A DNA stretch of 15,652 bases from JALOTE01 sp031422195 (GTDB lineage Bacteria; Pseudomonadota; Alphaproteobacteria; Rhizobiales; Rhizobiaceae), in NCBI GenBank assembly GCA_031422195.1, contig JANOPZ010000089.1, positions 1-15,652 of the forward strand. The letters are read 5' to 3'. Below the pieces are notes generated by a model that saw only the letters and a list, made by a program, of their open reading frames with translations, did not search any database and was not told the DNA's origin. Every line of letters begins with the position of its first letter. Positions within the stretch are counted from its first letter, which is position 1. Below, piece by piece: positions 6,012-13,220 of this stretch. A program made the position numbers and the translations under genes.

Positions 6012-7597
6012 TTGCTGGCGTAATTCCACGGTAACAGCTCTGCAATCTGGCTTTGCTTATGACCGTTGACGATGGCGGTGAGCGTTGCGGTTAGATAGGC
6101 GTGTGGCTCGACGGCGTTGAGTTTGCAGGTTTCAATCAGTGAGGCGATGGTGGCCCAGTTTGCCGCTCCGGCATCATGGCCTGCAAACAGAGCATTTTTG
6201 CGGTTTAGGGCAATGGGGCGTATGGTGCGTTCGACGGTGTTATTGTCGAGCTCAATGCAGCCATCGGTGAGGAATAGTGTGAGCCCGCTGTTTGGCGTTT
6301 GCCAGTATTTTGCAACGTATTTCAGGGCTTCGCCGAGCGGGGATTTGGCTGAGACGCGGGCGCGGTGATGTGTTAGCCAGACCTCGAAGTCAGCGATTTT
6401 GGGCGCTGATTGTTGTTGCCGGACGGCAAGGCGGGCTTCTGACGATAAGCCACGTATTTCAGCCTCGATCTTGTAAAGGGCAGCAATCTGGGCAAGCCCT
6501 TCTTGCGCGATGGGTGCGGTGGTGGTTTGCGCAATCTCAAACAGTTTACGGCGCGCATGAGCCCAGCAATAGGCAAGTTTGATCGTATTTCGATCAGGTG
6601 CAATCAGCCGGTTATAACCAGCATAGCCATCGACCTGCAAAATGCCGGTAAAGCCTTCTAAAATATCGTCGGCATATTGGCCGCTTCTGCCGGGTGCATA
6701 GGTGAAGGCCACACCGGGCGGACTTTCACCACCCCATGGCCGGTCATCACGGGCTAAGGCCCAGAAGTACCCGGTTTTGGTCTTTCGCGCGCCTGGATCA
6801 AGCACCGGCGCACGTGTTTCATCCATGAACAGCTTTTGTGATTGCTTCAGATTAGCAATCAGCGCGCTGAACACAGGCTTTAACTCATAAGCCGCTTTGC
6901 CCACCCAGGCCGCTAAGGTTGACCGGTCAAGATCAATGCCGTCACGGCTGTAAATCTGTGCTTGTCGATATAGCGGCAAATGATCGGCATATTTGCTGAC
7001 CAGCACATGCGCGACTGTGGCTTCGGTCGGCATACCGCCGGCAATAAGGCGTGATGGGGCTGCTGCCTGCGCCACACCGTCAGTGCAGACGCGACAGGCA
7101 TACTTGGGTCGGCGTGTGACAATCACTTGGAACTTTGCAGGAATAATATCCAGCCGCTCACTAACGTCTTCACCAATTGCGTGCAGAGCGCTGCCACAGC
7201 CGCAGATCAAGCTGCCCGGTTCAATCACCATTTCAACGCGCGGCAAATGGCTTGGCAATGATCCGCGATTGGTATTGCGCGGTTTGGCCACGTCAGATTT
7301 TTCTGAACTGGATTTGGCCGGATCAATGGCCTCATCTTCAGCATGGATGGCAGCCATCGCCGTTTCGATATCTTCGAGCGCCAGATCATATTGCTCAGGA
7401 TTGGCCTTCTCAGACCTTTGCCCGAACAGCGCCCGCTTAAAATCAGAGACCAGCTTTTCCAGCCGCTGGATGCGGTCTTCTTTGCGTTCAATCACTGCAT
7501 CACGCGTTGCAATGCCTGCATCACGGTTGACGATTTCAGCCTGAGAGGCAACGATCAGTGCCTTCAGTGTGGCAATTTCTTCGAGCAAATCAGCCAT
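6005..7597 (-). CDS. tnpC: IS66 transposase TnpC
   Basis: The catalytic subunit of IS66 transposition, 530 residues from ATG 7597. A coiled-coil-prone N-terminus (about 1-55) precedes GQRSEK and a zinc-finger-like segment with CGCG (Cys132/134) and CRVC (Cys168/171). The DDE catalytic domain follows: Asp259 in FMDETRAPV, Asp323 in QVDGYAGY, and Glu456 in DNNTVERTIRP. The C-terminal IS66_C segment (SLIETCKLNAVEPHAYL) is also intact. Length and motif order are those of functional family members. A TTG fifteen bases upstream (7612) is in frame, but the ATG is preferred. The stop codon lies within the element's terminal repeat, as is usual for compact insertion sequences. Confidence 0.95.
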   Translation of the reverse strand: MADLLEEIATLKALIVASQAEIVNRDAGIATRDAVIERKEDRIQRLEKLVSDFKRALFGQRSEKANPEQYDLALEDIETAMAAIHAEDEAIDPAKSSSEKSDVAKPRNTNRGSLPSHLPRVEMVIEPGSLICGCGSALHAIGEDVSERLDIIPAKFQVIVTRRPKYACRVCTDGVAQAAAPSRLIAGGMPTEATVAHVLVSKYADHLPLYRQAQIYSRDGIDLDRSTLAAWVGKAAYELKPVFSALIANLKQSQKLFMDETRAPVLDPGARKTKTGYFWALARDDRPWGGESPPGVAFTYAPGRSGQYADDILEGFTGILQVDGYAGYNRLIAPDRNTIKLAYCWAHARRKLFEIAQTTTAPIAQEGLAQIAALYKIEAEIRGLSSEARLAVRQQQSAPKIADFEVWLTHHRARVSAKSPLGEALKYVAKYWQTPNSGLTLFLTDGCIELDNNTVERTIRPIALNRKNALFAGHDAGAANWATIASLIETCKLNAVEPHAYLTATLTAIVNGHKQSQIAELLPWNYASKV

Positions 7598-7732
7598 GTT
7601 TATCTTGGCCAAATTATAGCAAAATGTGGCGCAGTTTGCCTGCCAAAACCACGCAATCAGACCTGATGAGTCACCCTGACGCAGGCATTTTTAGTGCTGC
7701 TTTATCCGTATCAGAGTCTCATCAACAAGCCA

Positions 7733-8083
7733 TCAACACGCCACCGGTGCCCGCATTTCCACCGCCCGAACCCGCCGCCAATCAAGCCCGCAGAACAATG
7801 CCTCAAACTGCGCGTGATTGAGGTTGATCATTCCGTCCTTGATCGCAGGCCAAGTGAACGTGTGTTTTTCCAGCTTTTTGAACGCCAGCACCAAGCCCGT
7901 GCCATCCCAATACAATAGCTTTAACCGTTCAGCCCGCTTTGACCGGAACACAAACACCGTGCCCGTAAACGGATCCTTGTGCAGCTCATTCTTTACCAAC
8001 GTCGCCAAGCCATCATGGCCCTTCCTAAAGTCGACCGGCTTGGTCGCCACCATAATCCGCACCCGGTTGGATGGGAAGATCAT
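7733..8083 (-). CDS. tnpB: IS66 accessory protein TnpB
   Basis: A 116-residue protein of the IS66 Orf2 family, required with TnpA for efficient IS66 transposition; its biochemical role is unclear. The family signature is obvious: ATKPVDFRKGHDGLATLV at about 13-30, then DPFTGTVFVFRSKRAERLKLL and YWDGTGLVLAFKKLE. Full length for the family. Its ATG overlaps the tnpA stop in an ATGA tetranucleotide (8080-8083), the standard coupled arrangement. It is 135 bases upstream of the tnpC ATG. It is unrelated to the TnpB nuclease of IS200/IS605 elements despite the shared name. Confidence 0.95.
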   Translation of the reverse strand: MIFPSNRVRIMVATKPVDFRKGHDGLATLVKNELHKDPFTGTVFVFRSKRAERLKLLYWDGTGLVLAFKKLEKHTFTWPAIKDGMINLNHAQFEALFCGLDWRRVRAVEMRAPVAC

Positions 8084-8478
8084 AAGCCGGCCTGTAACGC
8101 CATCACCAATTCTGCAATCCGTACCGCAGGCGTCGCCGCATCAAGCCGCAGCGTTACTTGGCCAAGGACCACATCAACTGTGCCGGTGGCGACCGGCGGT
8201 TTTAATGTCTGGGCCACAGCCATCGGCGCTACAAACTCCGCACCTACAACCTCCGGCACAACCAGCCTGCCTTGCCGCGCCAGCGTTCGCCACGACGACA
8301 GATGGTTTGCCTTCACACCATGCCGCCGCGCCACTTCATCCACTGCGATACCCGGAACCAGCGTCTCGGCAACCATGCGGCCTTTTGCATAATTCGACCA
8401 CCGCCGCTTGGCCGACGGAGCCGCAAGCAACTCAACAAACCCACCGGACTCCATACTGAGCTCCCTATGGACAACCAT
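8080..8478 (-). CDS. tnpA: IS66 accessory protein TnpA (helix-turn-helix)
   Basis: A 132-residue IS66 Orf1-type DNA-binding protein. The helix-turn-helix is seen as KRRWSNYAKGRMVAETLVPG followed by DEVARRHGVKANHLSSW at about residues 25-65. The C-terminal part is typical: VDVVLGQVTLRLDAATP. Three starts compete. ATG 8478 has a strong GGGAGG ribosome site and is chosen; ATG 8454 also has a GGGAG site; ATG 8502 has none. It is the first gene of the transposition operon and is coupled to tnpB through a 4-base overlap. Confidence 0.92.
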   Translation of the reverse strand: MVVHRELSMESGGFVELLAAPSAKRRWSNYAKGRMVAETLVPGIAVDEVARRHGVKANHLSSWRTLARQGRLVVPEVVGAEFVAPMAVAQTLKPPVATGTVDVVLGQVTLRLDAATPAVRIAELVMALQAGL

Positions 8479-8540
8479 TGATACCTCCCGTGAAATTCTC
8501 AACCGGAAGCCGCAATCGCAGGTTATAAAGTCAGGAGGAA

Positions 8541-8563
8541 GGTGGGGTCAGGACACCGCTTAC
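8541..8563 (-). repeat. IS66 inverted repeat, tnpA side
   Basis: Partner of the repeat at 5989-6011. Its outermost bases on the minus strand (GTAAGC) supply the final base of the integrase Leu codon and the integrase TAA stop. Confidence 0.9.
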
Positions 8564-9837
8564 AAAGCAATCGATTGAAGAAGCGTTTGTCCAAATTCTA
8601 AAGAAGCACCATCACCGTATCGCTCACGGCTAAGCCTATGGCCTAAAAAGTCACACCGGATGCGTTCGTCTATCTTGGCAGCAAGCATTCGATCCTCAAA
8701 ACTATGCCGCAAACTGTACATTACATGGTCAGGTGTTTCCAGAAGCTGGTTTTCACTCAAGAATTTGTTGATCGTGCCGCTTAGCGTTATGCTTGACTCG
8801 CGGTACCTTGGAAATCCATTCGGGCAAAGCTTAAAAGCCTCAAGGCTAATTCCAACCAGTGGAATTATGCGTTCAGACTCCTGTGTCTTGAGAACTCTAC
8901 CGACTGGCTTTATCGTAATATGTGGCACGTCGTGGTCAAGAATAATATGTTGCGGCAAGAGCCCTGCGGCTTCACTCGGCCTGTAGCCGGTGTTGATCAT
9001 GCCCAGCAATATGCACCGAGCCTCGATATTTAAACCATCAAGCGCGCCGGGCGCCAAGAGTTTTAAACGGATCCAGTCATTTGAAAACGGGGGGCGAATG
9101 CGCTTATTTTTCCTTGAATGTTTGATTGTTAATCCGCCTATTGGCAGGTCTAATTTAAGCCTCTTCTTCACATTTATCGTTTTTAAAATGTCTGAAACAA
9201 AAATTAGGTCTTTGTTTGCGGTGTTTGCAGCCATGTTTTCGCTGGACATTCGTTCCAGCCACCAATCACGGAATTCCAACATATCGTCGGCTGTGATTTC
9301 AGAAATTTTCTTGTTGCCAATTATTGAGACAAAATTGCTCACCGCTTTAATTCGAGGTGTTTTCCAACGTCGTACTTGATCGCTGCTTTTACCGATTATT
9401 CGATCTTTGGCTAATGACCAGAAAAATTCCAGTGCACGCTCGATCGTAATTTCTGGTTCACGCGCCCCGCCAAGAACGGCCGCCGCTTCAATCTTATCAG
9501 GTTCACGGTTTTCAGGTATTGCCACGCGCGCTCTTGCTACAATTTCTTGCAAAGGCAATCGGGCAACTTTTTCAGCAGAAAGAAAACCAAATCCCCGCCG
9601 ATCTGCCAATTCGCGTGCAGCATCAAATCTCAATTCAGCGTCCTCACTATCGCCCGCTCGCTTGGCTTCCCAAGCTTCAACATACCGTTCCCAAATTGCT
9701 TCTGCCTTGTGCAGTGCTTTGGCTTCTGAGTCCGTGTGAAGGCTAATTGTAACTACGCTTCTTTGTTCAACGTTTGAAAAACGCTTTGGCACGCGCCGCA
9801 CTAGGTGAAAAGTTTTGTTTCGCTTTTGAATTGGCAT
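8560..9837 (-). CDS. Tyrosine-family integrase, extreme 3' end replaced by IS66
   Basis: A 425-residue site-specific tyrosine recombinase of the prophage/genomic-island type. The N-terminal arm-binding region (MPIQKRNKTFHLVRRVPKRF) is followed by a core-binding SAM-like domain (about 130-225) and a catalytic domain. Catalytic residues are visible: Arg286 (TGYRPSEAAG), Lys317 (LKTQESERIIPL), Arg377 in the box YSLRHSF with Tyr374 replacing the usual His, His400 (FLGHRL) and nucleophile Tyr407 (ERYGDG). The last Leu codon and TAA are completed by IS66 bases, so the native tail is lost. All catalytic residues remain, and homologues end soon after this point, so activity may survive. It lies 194 bases from the 3' end of tRNA-Arg, the classic layout for a tRNA-integrating element. 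Confidence 0.92.
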   Translation of the reverse strand: MPIQKRNKTFHLVRRVPKRFSNVEQRSVVTISLHTDSEAKALHKAEAIWERYVEAWEAKRAGDSEDAELRFDAARELADRRGFGFLSAEKVARLPLQEIVARARVAIPENREPDKIEAAAVLGGAREPEITIERALEFFWSLAKDRIIGKSSDQVRRWKTPRIKAVSNFVSIIGNKKISEITADDMLEFRDWWLERMSSENMAANTANKDLIFVSDILKTINVKKRLKLDLPIGGLTIKHSRKNKRIRPPFSNDWIRLKLLAPGALDGLNIEARCILLGMINTGYRPSEAAGLLPQHIILDHDVPHITIKPVGRVLKTQESERIIPLVGISLEAFKLCPNGFPRYRESSITLSGTINKFLSENQLLETPDHVMYSLRHSFEDRMLAAKIDERIRCDFLGHRLSRERYGDGASLEFGQTLLQSIAL

Positions 9838-9862
9838 GATTACACATCTCTATTTTAAGTCG

Positions 9863-9892
9863 TGTATATCAAAATGTGTAGCAAAATGTCTA
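9863..9892 (-). promoter_or_regulatory. Probable integrase promoter
   Basis: On the minus strand TAGACA (9887-9892) and TATACA (9863-9868) are separated by 18 bases, a fair sigma-70-type pair located 26 bases before the integrase ATG. It lies across the tandem 12-bp repeats, so whatever binds those would control it. Confidence 0.45.
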
Positions 9893-9899
9893 GCAAAAT
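9870..9899. repeat. 12-bp tandem repeats upstream of the integrase
   Basis: CAAAATGTGTAG (9870-9881) is followed directly by CAAAATGTCTAG (9882-9893) and a partial third copy, CAAAAT (9894-9899). The two full copies differ at one base. Their position between integrase start and tRNA suggests recombinase arm-type or regulator binding sites. Confidence 0.8.
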
Positions 9900-9987
9900 A
9901 GTTTTTAGACGACAGCAAAACATCTTTCCGCCAGCAGATCGACAGGTATTTCCAAAAATTATTGATAGATATCAGATAGTTACAGGA

Positions 9988-10002
9988 CCCAATTTAAATG
10001 GG
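9988..10002. repeat. Near-palindrome in the presumed attachment region
   Basis: CCCAATTTAAATGGG is an inverted repeat CCCA-TTTAAA-TGGG interrupted by one extra base, in the AT-rich segment between integrase and tRNA. It could be a protein-binding site or a weak hairpin after the tRNA; no T run follows it on the tRNA strand. Confidence 0.35.
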
Positions 10003-10030
10003 CTGAGTCAATCGCACATGTGAACCGAAG

Positions 10031-10107
10031 TGGTGCACCCGAAGGGATTCGAACCCCCGGCCTTTGGAATCGGAATCCAACGCTCTATCCAGCTGAGCTA
10101 CGGGTGC
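10031..10107 (-). tRNA. tRNA-Arg (anticodon CCG), CCA encoded
   Basis: On the minus strand a full cloverleaf can be folded. The acceptor stem GCACCCG/CGGGTGC is perfect; the D-arm is GCTCAGCTGGATAGAGC. The anticodon stem TTGGA/TCCAA encloses the loop TTCCGAT with anticodon CCG, reading the Arg codon CGG. The T-arm is GGGGGTTCGAATCCC-type. The discriminator is A, and the terminal CCA is encoded at 10031-10033, giving 77 nt in total. Its 3' end faces the integrase, making it the likely integration site of the element to the left. It lies 57 bases downstream of pgm on the same strand. Confidence 0.97.
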
Positions 10108-10116
10108 ATTGAGGCG

Positions 10117-10145
10117 GGTATAGCTGCTTCAGCGATTAGGAGCAA
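10117..10145 (-). promoter_or_regulatory. tRNA-Arg promoter
   Basis: Minus-strand TTGCTC (10140-10145) and TATACC (10117-10122) are exactly 17 bases apart, and the -10 lies nine bases before the mature tRNA 5' end. This is a fitting housekeeping-type promoter placed between pgm and the tRNA. Confidence 0.55.
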
Positions 10146-10164
10146 CGGCGGAATTGAGGCGAAG

Positions 10165-11796
10165 TTAAGTGATTACATCTGGCGCGTTGCGCCCAGATCT
10201 TCGCTTTATCTCTGCCAAGTCTTCGGCTGCCAAAATGATAGGGGCAAGTGCATCGCTAACAATTAAGCTCAGATCGCCGGTATCAGGCTCGTAGCGCTCG
10301 AGATAGACCCGCAACGTTGCGCCAGATGTTCCGGTGCCGGAGAGACGGAATACAACACGGCTGCCGCCTTCAAACAAAATTCTAACGCCTTGATTTTTCG
10401 CAATCGAGCCATCCACCGGATCAAGATATTCAAAATCGTCCGCTGAAACAACTGTAAGCCCGTGCAGAGTTTTGCCGGGCAAGCCCGCCATTTGGCCGCG
10501 CACATGGGCCATCAATCCGTTGGCGGCGTCTGTATCGATACCTTCATAATCATGGCGTGCATAATAGTTGCGGCCATAGGTTTTCCAGAAGCCGTGGACG
10601 ATGGCTTTCATGGATTCGCGGCGTACAGCCAAAATATTGAGCCAAAGCAAAACTGCCCAAAGCCCGTCTTTTTCGCGCACATGGCTGGAGCCCGTGCCGG
10701 CGCTTTCCTCACCGCAAATTGTGGCCATACCTGCATCGAGCAAATTACCGAAAAACTTCCATCCGGTTGGCGTTTCATACATGCCTATGCCGAGTTTGGC
10801 CGCCACTCGATCTGCCGCGCCAGAGGTGGGCATTGAGCGCGCAATACCGGCAAGGCCCTGTTTGTAACCCGGTGCCAAATGCGCGTTCGCTGCAAGCATG
10901 GCAACAGAATCAGAAGGCGTGACAAAAATGCCTTTGCCGATAATCAAATTGCGGTCACCGTCACCATCAGACGCTGCGCCAAAATCGGGTGCGTTTTTGC
11001 TCATCATTTCATCGTAGAGAACCTTAGCGTGAACCAAATTCGGATCTGGGTGGTGGCCGCCAAAATCCTCAAGCGGAATGCCGTTGATAACTGTGCCTGC
11101 CGCCGCGCCCAAACGCCGTTCCAAAATCTCGGTGGCATAAGGGCCGGTAACAGCGCTCATAGCGTCAAAACGCATGCGAAAGCCCGAGGCAAACAGCGCC
11201 CGGATGGCGGGAAAATCAAACAGCTCGTCCATCAAAGCGGCGTAGTCTTGCACCGGATCGACAATCTCAACGATCATGCCGTCGAGGGTTTTTTTGCCGA
11301 CGGTATCAAGGTCTGGTGCAACGGCATCTGAAATTTTATAGTGGCTGATTGCTGTGGTGACAGCGTAAATCGCATCCGTTACTTTTTCGGGTGCAGGCCC
11401 GCCGTTACCCATATTGAATTTAATGCCAAAATCCTCGGTTGGCCCGCCGGGGTTGTGCGAGGCTGACAAAATAATGCCGCCGAAGGATTTAGTCTTGCGG
11501 ATCAAATGCGACGCAGCGGGCGTTGATAATATGCCGCCCTGTCCGACAATAACTTTAGCAAAACCAGCCGCTGCTGCCATGCGGATGCAAAGGCCAATCA
11601 CATGCCGGTTGTAATAGCGACCGTCGCCGCCAATGACCAAGCTTGTGCCTTCAAAACCGGATTGCGCATCAAATATCGCCTGAATAAAATTCTCGGCGTA
11701 ATTGACCTGAGCAAAATGCGGAACTTTTTTGCGCAAGCCCGATGTGCCGGGTTTTTGATCGAGATAAGGCGTGGTTGCGACAGTTTGAATGGACAT
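10165..11796 (-). CDS. pgm: Phosphoglucomutase (alpha-D-glucose phosphate-specific)
   Basis: A 543-residue cytosolic enzyme interconverting glucose-1-phosphate and glucose-6-phosphate, linking glycolysis with glycogen, trehalose and surface-polysaccharide precursors. All four family landmarks are intact. The phosphoserine loop is SASHNPGG with Ser113, and the Mg site is DGDGDRN (Asp277, 279, 281). The sugar-binding loop is GEESAGTGS (362-370), and the phosphate-binding loop RLSGTGTSGATLR lies at 484-496. The KPGTSGLRKKV start (15-25) is the PGM1/bacterial Pgm type rather than the phosphomannomutase type. Length is as expected. The ATG at 11796 has a GAGGAA ribosome site. It is divergent from the flavoenzyme gene, with 95 bases between the start codons. 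Confidence 0.97.
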   Translation of the reverse strand: MSIQTVATTPYLDQKPGTSGLRKKVPHFAQVNYAENFIQAIFDAQSGFEGTSLVIGGDGRYYNRHVIGLCIRMAAAAGFAKVIVGQGGILSTPAASHLIRKTKSFGGIILSASHNPGGPTEDFGIKFNMGNGGPAPEKVTDAIYAVTTAISHYKISDAVAPDLDTVGKKTLDGMIVEIVDPVQDYAALMDELFDFPAIRALFASGFRMRFDAMSAVTGPYATEILERRLGAAAGTVINGIPLEDFGGHHPDPNLVHAKVLYDEMMSKNAPDFGAASDGDGDRNLIIGKGIFVTPSDSVAMLAANAHLAPGYKQGLAGIARSMPTSGAADRVAAKLGIGMYETPTGWKFFGNLLDAGMATICGEESAGTGSSHVREKDGLWAVLLWLNILAVRRESMKAIVHGFWKTYGRNYYARHDYEGIDTDAANGLMAHVRGQMAGLPGKTLHGLTVVSADDFEYLDPVDGSIAKNQGVRILFEGGSRVVFRLSGTGTSGATLRVYLERYEPDTGDLSLIVSDALAPIILAAEDLAEIKRRSGRNAPDVIT

Positions 11797-11863
11797 TGAT
11801 ATTCCTCAGAGCAGCCACCCAAATCAAAGCAGCACGTTAATCCAGACTAGAATGCGCGGCCGG

Positions 11864-11869
11864 CTATAA
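11864..11869 (+). promoter_or_regulatory. Possible -10 element for the flavoenzyme gene
   Basis: TATAAA at 11864-11869 lies 22 bases before the ATG at 11892. No good -35 is found at 16-18 bases upstream, so this is tentative. Confidence 0.3.
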
Positions 11870-11891
11870 ATCGCAAGCGGAAAAGCGATGT

Positions 11892-13220
11892 ATGATCAAG
11901 GAATTGCCTTTTCAATTGAATGCTTCCGTGGTTTTTCGGCGTTTATCACGGGGGCTTAAATTGGTTGAATTTCAAAAACAGCATATCGCCATTATTGGCG
12001 CGGGCATTATCGGTATTTCAACGGCATTGAATTTGGCTCGCATGGGCCATAGCATCACTGTGTTTGATCCGCGCGGCGTGGCGGGCGGCGCAAGTTTTGG
12101 CAATGCAGGCGCAATGGCGGCATCGAGTATTTTGCCGCTGAATATGCCGGGGCTGGCGTGGAAGGCCCCGGGAATGTTGCTTGACCCGAAACAACCATTG
12201 TTCATCAAATGGCGTTATCTGACGACAATTGCGCCGTGGTTAATACGCTTTCTCAAATATGCCACCCCCGAACAGGCAAAACGCACGTCGGCTGCGCTTT
12301 ATACGCTGGTCGGTACATCCTACCATGATCATTTAGCGCTGGCCAAAGGCACGCCTGCAGAGCGGTATTTGAAACCGTCCGACTACCTCTATGTTTATCC
12401 TGACAAGGTTGCGTTTGAAAAAGATGCTTTTGGATATTCCCTCAAAAAGGCAGCGGGCATTTCTTGGCAAACCATTGAAGCAAACAAGCTTAGAAGTTTT
12501 GACCCGTCGCTGGCTGAAACCGACGGCTTTGGTGTGCATTTTGATGGCGGCGAGCATGCCATTTTGTCCGACCCCGGCAAGTATGTTGAGGGGCTGGCCG
12601 CTGGTTTAGAAGCGTTGGGCGGGCGAATAATCAAGGCTGAAGTTACAGACATCCGCATAAAGCAAGGCCGTGCCACAGGTGTTGTTGCAGGCGGGCAAAC
12701 ACATGTTTGCGATGCAGTCTTATTGGCAGCTGGAGCATGGTCAAAGGCACTGGCAAAAAAATTAGGCCTCAATTTACCGCTTGAAACTGAACGCGGCTAT
12801 CATCTTGAACTTTGGGAGCCCAATGTTGAAATGAAGCGGCCTATTTTGGTGACACAAGGCAAGTTTGCCGTCACGCCAATGGAAGGGCGGATACGTTGTG
12901 CAGGCATTGACGAGTTTGGCGGGCTGGAAGCAGGGCCCAGCCCGGAGGGCCCGGCACTGCTCGAATATTGGGTTAAACGCTGCCTGCCAGCAGTCAAATG
13001 GCAACGCACCACAAATTGGATGGGGTTTAGGCCAACTATGCCAGATTCACTTCCTTTGATTGGAGCTGCACCTGAGATTTCAAACGCGTTTTTGAGTTTC
13101 GGCCACCAGCATTTGGGCATGACGGGGGGGCCGAAAACAGGAAGTCTGCTGGCGCAGATGATAAGCGGGCAAACACCCAATGAAGACATGACACCGTATG
13201 ATCCCCGTAAATGGGTATGA
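11892..13220 (+). CDS. DadA-like FAD-dependent D-amino-acid dehydrogenase / oxidoreductase
   Basis: A flavoenzyme of the DAO/DadA fold, 442 residues from ATG 11892. It has a Rossmann FAD-binding motif, HIAIIGAGIIGIST (GxGxxG at 36-41), and an acidic end of the second strand (VFDPRG). A second flavin-contact motif is VLLAAGAWSKAL, and the C-terminal pair GFRPTMPDSLPLIG (378-391) and FGHQHLGMTGGP is characteristic of this group. Such enzymes oxidise D-amino acids, glycine derivatives or related amines to the keto acid and pass electrons to the respiratory chain. The 23 residues before the first strand are unusual; TTG at 11961, with a GGGGG ribosome site just upstream, is an alternative start giving the normal N-terminus. 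It overlaps the following UPF0126 gene by four bases. The substrate cannot be read from sequence. Confidence 0.88.
   Translation: MIKELPFQLNASVVFRRLSRGLKLVEFQKQHIAIIGAGIIGISTALNLARMGHSITVFDPRGVAGGASFGNAGAMAASSILPLNMPGLAWKAPGMLLDPKQPLFIKWRYLTTIAPWLIRFLKYATPEQAKRTSAALYTLVGTSYHDHLALAKGTPAERYLKPSDYLYVYPDKVAFEKDAFGYSLKKAAGISWQTIEANKLRSFDPSLAETDGFGVHFDGGEHAILSDPGKYVEGLAAGLEALGGRIIKAEVTDIRIKQGRATGVVAGGQTHVCDAVLLAAGAWSKALAKKLGLNLPLETERGYHLELWEPNVEMKRPILVTQGKFAVTPMEGRIRCAGIDEFGGLEAGPSPEGPALLEYWVKRCLPAVKWQRTTNWMGFRPTMPDSLPLIGAAPEISNAFLSFGHQHLGMTGGPKTGSLLAQMISGQTPNEDMTPYDPRKWV

Larger units (their letters stand above)
5989..8563 (-). mobile_element. IS66-family insertion sequence, apparently complete
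   Basis: A 2575-bp element with the three IS66 genes tnpA, tnpB and tnpC on the minus strand. Its ends (5989-6011 and 8541-8563) are inverted repeats matching at 18 of 23 positions, both starting GTAAGCGGTG, with GTAAGCG being typical of IS66 tips. All three frames are open, so it may be active. IS66 elements normally duplicate 8 bp of target, but the flanks differ: GATTGAGC on the left, AAAGCAAT on the right. This suggests a rearrangement after insertion. At the right it abuts the integrase gene; at the left it lies nine bases from the marR operator. Confidence 0.93.

Noticed and set aside
6993..7544. 183-codon plus-strand frame and other long antisense frames in IS66.
   Set aside because: Serine- and arginine-rich shadow of tnpC; the minus-strand protein has full catalytic motifs.
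7818..8459. 213-codon plus-strand frame.
   Set aside because: It is antisense to both tnpB and tnpA, is Pro/Ala/Gln-rich with low complexity, and crosses their junction.
9969..9981. AACTATCTGAT shared (inverted) with 4125-4135, possible attachment-core repeat.
   Set aside because: Eleven-base matches are expected many times by chance in 15 kb, and neither copy is at a tRNA end.
10879..11331. 150-codon plus-strand frame inside pgm.
   Set aside because: Antisense to an intact phosphoglucomutase with all motifs; no ribosome site or domain.
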